A program made the position numbers and the translations under genes. The notes under the pieces were generated by a model, which was given only the letters and a program-made list of their open reading frames with translations, was not told the origin of the DNA and ran no database searches. A stretch of 5,859 bases of DNA, taken from positions 1 through 5,859 of the forward strand of contig JABDJQ010000812.1 of assembly GCA_013002425.1 (NCBI GenBank). The letters run 5' to 3'. Shown one piece after another: positions 1-5,182 of this stretch; position 1 is the stretch's first letter; each line of letters opens with the position of its first letter. Origin of the DNA: Gemmatimonadota bacterium (GTDB taxonomy: Bacteria > Orphanbacterota > Orphanbacteria > Orphanbacterales > Orphanbacteraceae).

Positions 1-292
1 TGGCCAGGTCGTTGACGGTGCCGTATACGGCGAGACTGCCGATGTCGCCCCCGGGAAAGAAGAGGGGGCGCACGACGAAGGAGTCTGTCGTGATGGCGGT
101 CGGCCGATTCGTTGCGGGGAGGGACGCCCCGTCGTGAAGCGGACGGAGGAGCGGGTTGTCGAATGCGCCCAGGAACATCTCCTCGATCAGCTGCCGTGTC
201 AGCGAGCCGCCTCCGCCGTGAGCGAGCTGAACGGTGGGATACCGCGTGAGCGGAACGGGACACGAGGTGGCGAAAGTCGATCGAACGGTCAT
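1..292 (-). CDS. hypE: Hydrogenase maturation protein HypE, N-terminal part (runs off the left edge)
   Basis: HypE is a PurM/AIRS-fold ATPase. It dehydrates the carbamoyl group placed by HypF on its C-terminal cysteine to a thiocyanate, which supplies the cyanide ligands of the [NiFe]-hydrogenase iron. Only the first 97 codons are here, so that cysteine lies outside the window. Visible family features are the glycine-rich AHGGGG (residues 24-29), the helix with RQLIEEMF (33-40), and TDSFVVRPLFFPGGDIG (69-85) followed by YGTVNDLA (90-97). These match the nucleotide-binding N-terminal half of HypE (compare the E. coli 'TDSYVIDPLFFPGGNIG...GTANDVA' region). The start is well supported: the ATG overlaps the hypD stop in an ATGA tetranucleotide, and an AGGAGG sits 7 nt upstream inside the hypD 3' end. 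It is almost certainly translationally coupled to hypD. Residues 1-20 form a short tail of low conservation before the conserved core. Confidence 0.95.
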   Translation of the reverse strand, partial: MTVRSTFATSCPVPLTRYPTVQLAHGGGGSLTRQLIEEMFLGAFDNPLLRPLHDGASLPATNRPTAITTDSFVVRPLFFPGGDIGSLAVYGTVNDLA

Positions 293-1392
293 GACATGGC
301 CTCCTGCCCGGGGCGCCTGTATCGGTAGTAGGCCGCACAGGCGCCCTCCGTCGACACCATGGTGGCGCCGAGGGGATGTTCCGGCGTGCAGCCCGCAGCG
401 AAGTGAGGGCAGTCCTCCGGTTTTCGGATTCCCTGGAGAATCTGCCCGCTCATGCAGTCGCCCCGCTCTTCGGAATGGATCCTTTCGGCGTCGAACCGTT
501 TCGCCGCGTCGAAGTCGCCGTATTCCGGCGACAGGTGAAGGCCGCTCGCCGGGATTTCCCCGATGCCGCGCCACTGCCGCGGCCCGACCGTGAAGACGGT
601 GTCCATGATTTCGCGCGCGCGCCGGTTCCCCTCCCGGCGGACGGCGCGGGCGTATTGATTCTCGAGCATTGCCTCGCCCCGTTCGAGCTGGCGCACACAG
701 AGGTGAACTCCCTGCAGTATGTCCAGCGGTTCGAAGCCGGTGACGACGATCGGGACGCGAAAGCGCCGAACGAGCGGCTCGTACTCCTCGTAACCCATCA
801 CGGCGCAGACGTGGCCGGCGGCGAGAAACGCCTGCACCCGGTTATCGGGCGAGGAAAGAATGCTCTCGATCGCGGGGGGAACGAGCACGTGCGATACGAG
901 GATGGAGAAGTTGCGAATGCCCTGCTTCTGCGCGAGGTAGACCGCCATCGCGTTCGCGGGAGCGGTGGTTTCGAAACCGACCGCGAAGAAGACGACGTCC
1001 CGGTCGGGGTTCCGGCGTGCGAGCGCGAGGGCGTCGAGAGGGGAGTAGACGATGCGAACGTCCGCGCCGTTCGACTTGGCCATGAAGAGGTCGGCATCGG
1101 AACCGGGAACGCGGAGCATGTCGCCGAACGAAGAGAAGATCACTCCGTCGCGGCCCGCGACGTGAATCGCGCGATCGATCAACTCGACCGGCGTGACGCA
1201 GACGGGACAACCGGGACCGTGGATGAGGTTCACCCCTTCGGGGAGGAGCGTGTCGAGTCCGTATCTCACGATCGTATGTGTCTGCCCGCCGCAGACTTCC
1301 ATGATATTCCACGGCCGTGTGGTGTCTGCCCGGAGCTCCTCGACCACGCGCCGGACGGCGGTGGCGTCCCGATACTCGTCCAGGTACTTCAT
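289..1392 (-). CDS. hypD: Hydrogenase maturation protein HypD
   Basis: HypD is a cytoplasmic [4Fe-4S] protein. With HypC it forms the scaffold on which the Fe(CN)2CO moiety of [NiFe]-hydrogenase is assembled, taking cyanide from HypE. The 367-residue product has the usual family length and all main motifs: MEVCGGQTH (Cys34, His39), GPGCPVCVTP (Cys62, Cys65), FGDMLRVPG (89-97), GADVRIVYSP, VGFETT, GHVCAVMG (Cys196 where E. coli has Ser, from memory), TGFEPLDILQGV and ENQYARAVRREGN. A C-terminal cluster-binding set follows (Cys313, Cys328, Cys335, Cys352), ending STEGACAAYYRYR. The frame stays open to an ATG at 1485, but I chose 1392 because MKYLDEYRD is the normal HypD N-terminus; the 31 residues upstream (Arg/Thr/Ser-rich) have no counterpart. 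Possible SD elements upstream are AGG at 6 nt or AAGGA at 12 nt. It is the first gene of a leftward unit with hypE, and no hypC precedes it. Confidence 0.97.
   Translation of the reverse strand: MKYLDEYRDATAVRRVVEELRADTTRPWNIMEVCGGQTHTIVRYGLDTLLPEGVNLIHGPGCPVCVTPVELIDRAIHVAGRDGVIFSSFGDMLRVPGSDADLFMAKSNGADVRIVYSPLDALALARRNPDRDVVFFAVGFETTAPANAMAVYLAQKQGIRNFSILVSHVLVPPAIESILSSPDNRVQAFLAAGHVCAVMGYEEYEPLVRRFRVPIVVTGFEPLDILQGVHLCVRQLERGEAMLENQYARAVRREGNRRAREIMDTVFTVGPRQWRGIGEIPASGLHLSPEYGDFDAAKRFDAERIHSEERGDCMSGQILQGIRKPEDCPHFAAGCTPEHPLGATMVSTEGACAAYYRYRRPGQEAMS
300..305 (-). promoter_or_regulatory. Shine-Dalgarno sequence of hypE
   Basis: AGGAGG on the minus strand lies within the last codons of hypD (Gln-Glu-Ala), 7 nt before the hypE ATG. 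It fixes the hypE start and indicates reinitiation or coupling with hypD. Seen directly. Confidence 0.8.
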
Positions 1393-1439
1393 CGCCGACC
1401 TGCGTCCTTTCAAACGAGTCGCGATACGACAGCCTCGCC

Positions 1440-1451
1440 CCACGATCGTGG
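1440..1451. promoter_or_regulatory. Perfect 12-bp palindrome upstream of hypD (possible operator)
   Basis: CCACGATCGTGG is perfectly self-complementary and lies 47 bp upstream of the chosen hypD start codon. It could be a binding site for a dimeric regulator of hypDE. Chance occurrence in G+C-rich DNA is possible, so the functional claim is weak; the symmetry is seen directly. Confidence 0.3.
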
Positions 1452-1599
1452 TCGGCGAGCGCGTCGTCATTCCTGAACCCGGCATTCCTCATTCCATTAC
1501 AGCCTGACAGGACAGATGGTCCAATAAGGGTTTCCCGGTCCAGGGTAAGGTGGTGCCGAAATCGCCGCAGGATCATTGTATTGCAGCCGGGAAGATCAC

Positions 1600-1628
1600 T
1601 TGCGAAGGTGCCCTCTCTCTGATACACT
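1600..1628 (+). promoter_or_regulatory. Predicted sigma-70-type promoter for the first metalloprotease gene
   Basis: TTGCGA (1600-1605, 4/6 to the -35 consensus) and TACACT (1623-1628, 4/6 to the -10) are separated by an ideal 17 bp. A TG at 1620-1621 gives an extended -10 (TGnTACACT). Transcription would begin near 1635, leaving a leader of about 88 nt before the ATG at 1723. This is a consensus match only. Confidence 0.45.
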
Positions 1629-1639
1629 CTCAGAGTATC
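1621..1639. promoter_or_regulatory. Imperfect 19-bp palindrome overlapping the predicted -10 (operator-like)
   Basis: GATAC at 1621-1625 pairs with GTATC at 1635-1639. Pairing continues inward through two more pairs after one A/A mismatch (7 of 9 positions symmetric around 1630). It covers the predicted -10 and start site, where a repressor would block transcription. The symmetry is seen directly; the operator role is inferred. Confidence 0.35.
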
Positions 1640-1650
1640 TCTAGGTAGAC

Positions 1651-1680
1651 ACCGGCTCTTTCTCCCACCCCCCAGCCGGT
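1651..1680 (+). repeat. Inverted repeat in the mRNA leader of the first protease gene
   Basis: ACCGGCT (1651-1657) and AGCCGGT (1674-1680) are perfect 7-bp complements around a 16-nt pyrimidine-rich loop. The RNA would form a hairpin 25 nt upstream of the Shine-Dalgarno sequence. No U-run follows, so it is not an intrinsic terminator. It could stabilise the leader or be a regulatory element. Confidence 0.4.
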
Positions 1681-1705
1681 CATCAGCAGCTTCATCAATT
1701 CCTGT

Positions 1706-1711
1706 AGGAGG
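1706..1711 (+). promoter_or_regulatory. Shine-Dalgarno sequence of the first metalloprotease gene
   Basis: AGGAGG is followed by GGGA. It is 8 nt from a TTG at 1720 and 11 nt from the adjacent in-frame ATG at 1723, so spacing slightly favours TTG and codon preference favours ATG. The two starts differ by one residue. Confidence 0.7.
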
Positions 1712-1722
1712 GGACTATCTTG

Positions 1723-3405
1723 ATGCACCGCAACGTCTTCCGCAATTCCGTCGCGCTTGCAGCCGGAGTCGCGGCCATGGCTTTTCTGATCTCGTCCGTG
1801 ATTCAGTCCACCGAAGTGGCTCAGCCGACCGAAGCCGAGCAGCAGGTGAACGAAATGCGCAGGCTCGCCCTTTCCACCGATCCTTTCGACCAGGTGATGG
1901 GCCAGGCGACGTTCGGCGTTCTCGAAGGCAAGTATCTCGAAGAAGGCATCGAACTTCCCGCCTGTCTGGATCTGGACCTGTTCTCCGTCATCATCGATCC
2001 GAACACCCCGGCCGAACGCATGGACGACGTCGTGCGCTGGGTCGAAAACTTCTATCAGTCGCAGCTCGAAGCGCAGAAGGTCATGTACAACGACGCCACC
2101 CGCTGGTCGCTCACGGCAACGGACGGCGGTACCGGATCCACCGGCGATCCGATCAACCTCACGTGGAGCGTGGTCGCCGACGGCGTGATTACGCCGCAGG
2201 GACCGAGTGATCTCTATGCCGAGTTCAATGCGGCCTTCCCGAGCCAGAACACCTGGATCAACAAGATGGACAACGCGTTCCAGCGCTGGGACAACGTGCT
2301 CGGTACGAACTATACGAAAGTCGCGTATGACGATGGAGTGAACCAGGGCACCGGCGGCAACAACGGGATCCTCGGCGTTCGCGCCGACGTTCGCATCGGT
2401 GGTGGATCGATCGACGGATCGAGTGGCGTTCTCGCGTACAACTACTATCCGAACAACGGCGACATGGTCATGGATACGGATGACAACTTCACGTACGCGA
2501 ATCCGGGCGGCAACTACACGTTCTTCAAAAATGTTCTGATGCATGAGCACGGCCACGGCATGGGCCTCGGCCACGTGCAGCCGACCAGCCAGACGAAGCT
2601 CATGGAGCCGTTCGCTTCTTCGGCGTTCCTCGGCTGGCAGGATGACGATCTCCGCGGCGGGCAGCGCTTCTACGGCGATCATCTCGAAAACAACGACACC
2701 GATGGCACGGCCACGGACTTCGGCGCGCTTACGGATACGCTCGTAGTCACCGAACTCTCGATCGATCGCGGCGGCGATGTCGACTGGTACAAGGTCACGC
2801 TGAACGCCGGCCCGTTCGACGTCACGGTGACGCCGGTCGGTTCGACGTACCTGCTCGGTGACGACGGCGGTCCCCCGCCGGTTTCGATTTCGACGGACCA
2901 GATCAGCGATCCGGACTTCGAAGTGCTGACCAGCGGTCTCGTGAGCCTCGGCACGTTCGACGCCAACGGTACGGGCTTTGCGGAAACCGGGACTGTCGCG
3001 ATTCCGTCGAACGGCGACTACTTCGTGCGTGTCTACCGCAAGGCGGGCACAGGCAACAACATTCAGCGCTACGACCTGCAGCTCATCGGCAGCGACGTTT
3101 CGACCGATGTCGCGGCGGGCGTTCCGTCGGCCGGCATGAACCTGACGGTCGCGCCGAACCCGTTCAACCCGCTTACGAAGGTGCGCTTCAACGCGCCGGC
3201 TGCGGGCGCTTACAGCGTCGAGATCTACGACGTGTCCGGGCGCCTCGTCCGCACGCTTCGCGGACAGGCCACGCAGGCCGGCACAGTGGAAACGGAATGG
3301 AACGGCCGCGACGACGCGGGCAACTCCGTTTCGAGCGGCGTCTATCTGCTCCGCGGCAATATCGCGGGCCAGCAGGAGATTCGTCGCGCCACGCTGATTC
3401 GCTAG
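1723..3405 (+). CDS. Secreted matrixin-like zinc metalloprotease with PPC-like and C-terminal sorting domains (paralogue 1)
   Basis: Predicted 560-residue exported zinc endopeptidase; substrate unknown. Order of parts: basic N-terminus and hydrophobic core (about 9-27), a signal peptide probably cut in the low 30s; helical pro-region (about 34-126) with the protein's only cysteine, Cys81; matrixin-type catalytic domain (about 127-325); PPC-like beta domain (about 345-456, with DVDWYKVTLNAG and YFVRVYRKAGTGNN); and an 87-residue FlgD-Ig/T9SS type-A-like tail (474-560) with APNPFNP, GRLVRTL, WNGRDDAG and GVYLLR. The catalytic motif HEHGHGMGLGH gives zinc ligands His274, His278 and His284 and catalytic Glu275, with Met-turn Met294 in KLMEPF. 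DDDLRGGQRFYG (end about 318) matches the end of the matrixin fold. The structural-zinc histidines of MMPs are absent (Tyr239 and Val249 at equivalent places). The start may be TTG at 1720. It is followed by a strong terminator and then a close paralogue. Family assignment is firm; surface attachment or secretion by a type IX-like route is inference. Confidence 0.93.
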   Translation: MHRNVFRNSVALAAGVAAMAFLISSVIQSTEVAQPTEAEQQVNEMRRLALSTDPFDQVMGQATFGVLEGKYLEEGIELPACLDLDLFSVIIDPNTPAERMDDVVRWVENFYQSQLEAQKVMYNDATRWSLTATDGGTGSTGDPINLTWSVVADGVITPQGPSDLYAEFNAAFPSQNTWINKMDNAFQRWDNVLGTNYTKVAYDDGVNQGTGGNNGILGVRADVRIGGGSIDGSSGVLAYNYYPNNGDMVMDTDDNFTYANPGGNYTFFKNVLMHEHGHGMGLGHVQPTSQTKLMEPFASSAFLGWQDDDLRGGQRFYGDHLENNDTDGTATDFGALTDTLVVTELSIDRGGDVDWYKVTLNAGPFDVTVTPVGSTYLLGDDGGPPPVSISTDQISDPDFEVLTSGLVSLGTFDANGTGFAETGTVAIPSNGDYFVRVYRKAGTGNNIQRYDLQLIGSDVSTDVAAGVPSAGMNLTVAPNPFNPLTKVRFNAPAAGAYSVEIYDVSGRLVRTLRGQATQAGTVETEWNGRDDAGNSVSSGVYLLRGNIAGQQEIRRATLIR

Positions 3406-3426
3406 TCTGACTACTGTTTGAATGGA

Positions 3427-3457
3427 GAGGCCCCGGTTCGCCGGGGCCTCTTTTTTT
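3427..3457 (+). terminator. Strong rho-independent terminator after the first metalloprotease gene
   Basis: A perfect 10-bp G+C-rich stem (GAGGCCCCGG, 3427-3436; CCGGGGCCTC, 3441-3450) closes on a TTCG tetraloop. It is followed by seven T residues (3451-3457), 21 nt after the stop codon. It separates the two protease genes and should end most transcription of the first. Confidence 0.95.
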
Positions 3458-3479
3458 CTTCATGCGCTCCCGTGCTCCC

Positions 3480-3484
3480 GGAGG
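3480..3484 (+). promoter_or_regulatory. Shine-Dalgarno sequence deciding the start of the second metalloprotease gene
   Basis: GGAGG is 9 nt upstream of the ATG at 3494. It overlaps or abuts the alternative in-frame ATG at 3485 and lies downstream of the ATG at 3422 (inside the terminator region), so both of those are poor starts. Confidence 0.75.
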
Positions 3485-3493
3485 ATGAATCCA

Positions 3494-5095
3494 ATGAAAT
3501 GCCGCAATCGAGCGGGCTTCGCCGGAACCCGCATCGCGATGACCGGGCTTGCGCTGGCCGGCCTCGCCTTCGCCGTCCTCAGCATGAACCGCGATTCGGA
3601 ATCACCTGCCGAGGCAACACCGGAAGGCGCCATCTTCTGCGTGGAAACGTCATACGCCTCGTTCTGTTTCGCTCCGGGCACGGATCCCGCTTACGTGGAA
3701 GAAGTGATCCGGCGCCTCCCGCAGCCCGAAATGCTTTCAAAGAATCAGTTCGAGATCGGGGCCCGCTGGTCGTCCACCGCGACGGATCCCACGACCGGGG
3801 GCTCGGGCGATCCCGTCACGCTGACGTGGGGACTGTTACCCGACGGTGTCTCGATTCCCGGTACGACCGCGGGAGACCCGACGGCTCCGAGCGATCTGCA
3901 GGCCGTGTTCGATCTCCGCTTCCCGAGTCCGACTGTCTGGCGCGACAAGATCCGCCAGTCGTTCAGTCGCTGGGAGGGACGAATCGGCGCCACGTATGTC
4001 GAGGTGACTTATGACGACGGCGCCGCGTTTCCGGGAGCGTTCGGCTCGCTCGGCGTCCGCCCCGATATCCGCATCGGCGGGCACCCGATCGACGGCGTCG
4101 GCGGTGTTCTCGCGTACAACTACTTCCCGATCGGGGGCGACATGGTCATCGACACGCAGGACTGGCCGCTCTTCGACAATACCGGGAACGACTACCGCTT
4201 CTTCCGAAACACGGTGATGCACGAACACGGTCACGGCCTCGGCCTCGCCCACGTGAATTCGAACACGGGCGTACTCATGGAGCCGTTCATTCAGACTTCG
4301 TTCAACGGCCCGCAGGACGACGATATTCGAGGCGGCCAGCGTAACTACGGCGACATATACGAGAACAACGACGTCGTGCTCGACGCGACCGACCTCGACC
4401 TGCTGGGCGCGATTGCTTCCCCGGGCTTCAGCCTGACGCAGCTTTCGATCGACCGAGGCCCCGATCTCGACTGGTACGCGTTCGACGCGTCGGCCGGCGG
4501 GCTGCTTTCGGTCACGGTCGATCCTGTGGGGTCGGCGTATACGATCGGACCCGACGGCGGACCGACTTCGAGCATCGTGACCGACGAAATCACGGATCTC
4601 GAGTTTTCGATCTACGCGCCCGACGGAACGACCGAATTGATCAACGTGGCGGCCGCGGGCCTGGGCGCGAACGAGGTGCTCGCCGACTTCTTCGTGGGGG
4701 CGGGGACGCACTACATCGTGGTTCGCCGCACCGCGGGCACGGGGAACGCCTGCCAGCGTTATGACATGACGGTTTCGTTCGACATCAGTACCGATGTCGC
4801 GGCAGGTGAAGTTCCGGCCGCGCCGCTGGATCTGACCGTTGCGCCGAATCCGTTCAACCCGACCACCACGATCCGCTTCCGGGCGCCGTCCGCCACGGAA
4901 TACGAGATCGGGGTCTACGAGACGACGGGACGGCTCGTGCGCACGCTGCGCGGCCATGCAGCCGCGGCCGGCGCGGTCGCCGTCACCTGGAACGGCCGTG
5001 ACGACGCGGGGCGCGCGGTCGGATCGGGCGTCTATCTGCTTCGCACGCAAGCGGGTGGCAGGACGGAGACGCAGCGGGCGACGCTCATTCGGTAG
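3494..5095 (+). CDS. Secreted matrixin-like zinc metalloprotease with PPC-like and C-terminal sorting domains (paralogue 2)
   Basis: Predicted 533-residue exported zinc endopeptidase, a tandem paralogue of the preceding gene with the same architecture. A basic N-terminus and hydrophobic segment (about 14-30) form a signal sequence. The pro-region (about 42-90) is 36 residues shorter overall than in paralogue 1 and has Cys49 and Cys58. The catalytic domain spans about 91-290, the PPC-like domain about 317-431 (DLDWYAFDASAGG, HYIVVRRTAGTGN), and the 87-residue FlgD-Ig/T9SS-like tail 447-533 (APNPFNPTTTIRF, WNGRDDAG, GVYLLR). Zinc ligands are His243, His247 and His253, catalytic Glu244, Met-turn Met262 in VLMEPF; DDDIRGGQRNYG ends near 286. 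A short Gly/Thr/Pro-rich insertion (GTTAGDPTA) near the start of the catalytic domain is absent from paralogue 1. ATG 3494 was chosen by its Shine-Dalgarno sequence; the frame is open from 3422. Cys3 is not in a lipobox, so it is not a lipoprotein. Only 36 nt separate the upstream T-run from the start, so its promoter is unclear. Confidence 0.93.
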   Translation: MKCRNRAGFAGTRIAMTGLALAGLAFAVLSMNRDSESPAEATPEGAIFCVETSYASFCFAPGTDPAYVEEVIRRLPQPEMLSKNQFEIGARWSSTATDPTTGGSGDPVTLTWGLLPDGVSIPGTTAGDPTAPSDLQAVFDLRFPSPTVWRDKIRQSFSRWEGRIGATYVEVTYDDGAAFPGAFGSLGVRPDIRIGGHPIDGVGGVLAYNYFPIGGDMVIDTQDWPLFDNTGNDYRFFRNTVMHEHGHGLGLAHVNSNTGVLMEPFIQTSFNGPQDDDIRGGQRNYGDIYENNDVVLDATDLDLLGAIASPGFSLTQLSIDRGPDLDWYAFDASAGGLLSVTVDPVGSAYTIGPDGGPTSSIVTDEITDLEFSIYAPDGTTELINVAAAGLGANEVLADFFVGAGTHYIVVRRTAGTGNACQRYDMTVSFDISTDVAAGEVPAAPLDLTVAPNPFNPTTTIRFRAPSATEYEIGVYETTGRLVRTLRGHAAAAGAVAVTWNGRDDAGRAVGSGVYLLRTQAGGRTETQRATLIR

Positions 5096-5109
5096 GAGTT
5101 CGGGAACTC
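5096..5109. repeat. Short inverted repeat directly after the second protease gene
   Basis: GAGTTC (5096-5101) and GAACTC (5104-5109) are perfect complements with a 2-nt centre, starting at the base after the stop codon. No T-run follows, so it is not an intrinsic terminator. Its right arm doubles as the possible ECF -35 element. Confidence 0.4.
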
Positions 5110-5131
5110 GATTCGTTCCTGTATAGTCTCA
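5104..5131 (+). promoter_or_regulatory. Possible ECF-type (or sigma-70) promoter for the gene at 5183
   Basis: GAACTC (5104-5109) matches 5/6 of the sigma-E-type -35 GAACTT. TCTCA (5127-5131) matches 4/5 of the -10 TCTGA, 17 bp downstream. Overlapping this, TATAGT (5122-5127) is a 5/6 sigma-70 -10 but lacks a good -35 at 16-18 bp. Either would start transcription about 45 nt before the ATG. Consensus evidence only. Confidence 0.35.
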
Positions 5132-5141
5132 GTGGAACGAA
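5112..5141. repeat. Inverted repeat around the promoter-like element upstream of the gene at 5183
   Basis: TTCGTTCC (5112-5119) and GGAACGAA (5134-5141) are perfect 8-bp complements flanking 14 bp that contain the TATAGT/TCTCA elements. The layout suits a dimeric regulator binding across the promoter. As RNA it would be a hairpin without a U-tract, so not a terminator. Confidence 0.45.
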
Positions 5142-5172
5142 CGCGGGGCGCGGGCCTCTGCGTGCACCTCAC

Positions 5173-5177
5173 GAGGA
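5173..5177 (+). promoter_or_regulatory. Shine-Dalgarno sequence of the gene at 5183
   Basis: GAGGA ends 5 nt before the ATG at 5183, supporting that start. Confidence 0.6.
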
Positions 5178-5182
5178 ATGAG

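Larger units (their letters stand above)
1393..1722. other. Divergent intergenic region between hypD and the first protease gene
   Basis: About 330 bp with no convincing gene on either strand. The hypD side holds a 12-bp palindrome (1440-1451). A minus-strand TACAAT (plus coordinates 1575-1580) could be a -10 for hypD, but there is no good -35 at 16-18 bp, and the implied leader would be about 180 nt. I found no properly spaced sigma-54 site. The right half carries the promoter, operator-like palindrome, leader hairpin and Shine-Dalgarno sequence listed separately for the rightward gene. I looked for a HypC start (Met-Cys-Leu) on the minus strand and saw none. Confidence 0.7.

Noticed and set aside
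376..1476. A 366-codon open frame on the plus strand, antisense to hypD.
   Set aside because: Its product is a low-complexity Arg/Glu/Asp/Val-rich sequence with no motif. It mirrors hypD, whose conservation is unmistakable; long antisense frames are expected in G+C-rich DNA.
1393..1485. A 31-residue N-terminal extension of HypD from the ATG at 1485.
   Set aside because: The extension is Arg/Thr/Ser-rich with no HypD homology, and MKYLDEYRD at 1392 is the standard family N-terminus.
1570..1584. GG...GC pair resembling a sigma-54 promoter in the divergent region.
   Set aside because: The GG and GC are 11 bp apart rather than the required 10, the flanking consensus is poor, and it faces away from hypD.
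1630..2682. A 350-codon minus-strand open frame opposite the first protease gene.
   Set aside because: Composition (Val/Arg/His/Glu repeats) is that of a codon-bias shadow, and it would run through the promoter and leader of the real gene.
3422..3493. A longer start for the second protease at 3422, or at 3485.
   Set aside because: 3422 lies in the terminator stem region and would add residues ahead of the signal sequence; 3485 overlaps or abuts the Shine-Dalgarno. Only 3494 has good spacing.
3494..3510. Cys3 of the second protease as a lipoprotein cysteine.
   Set aside because: It precedes the hydrophobic segment and has no lipobox.
3836..5050. A 404-codon minus-strand open frame opposite the second protease gene.
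   Set aside because: Arg/Val/Asp-rich shadow with no recognisable domain, the counterpart of the shadow opposite the first paralogue.
5096..5141. Terminator for the second protease gene.
   Set aside because: Both hairpins lack a following T-run; they fit operator or promoter symmetry better.
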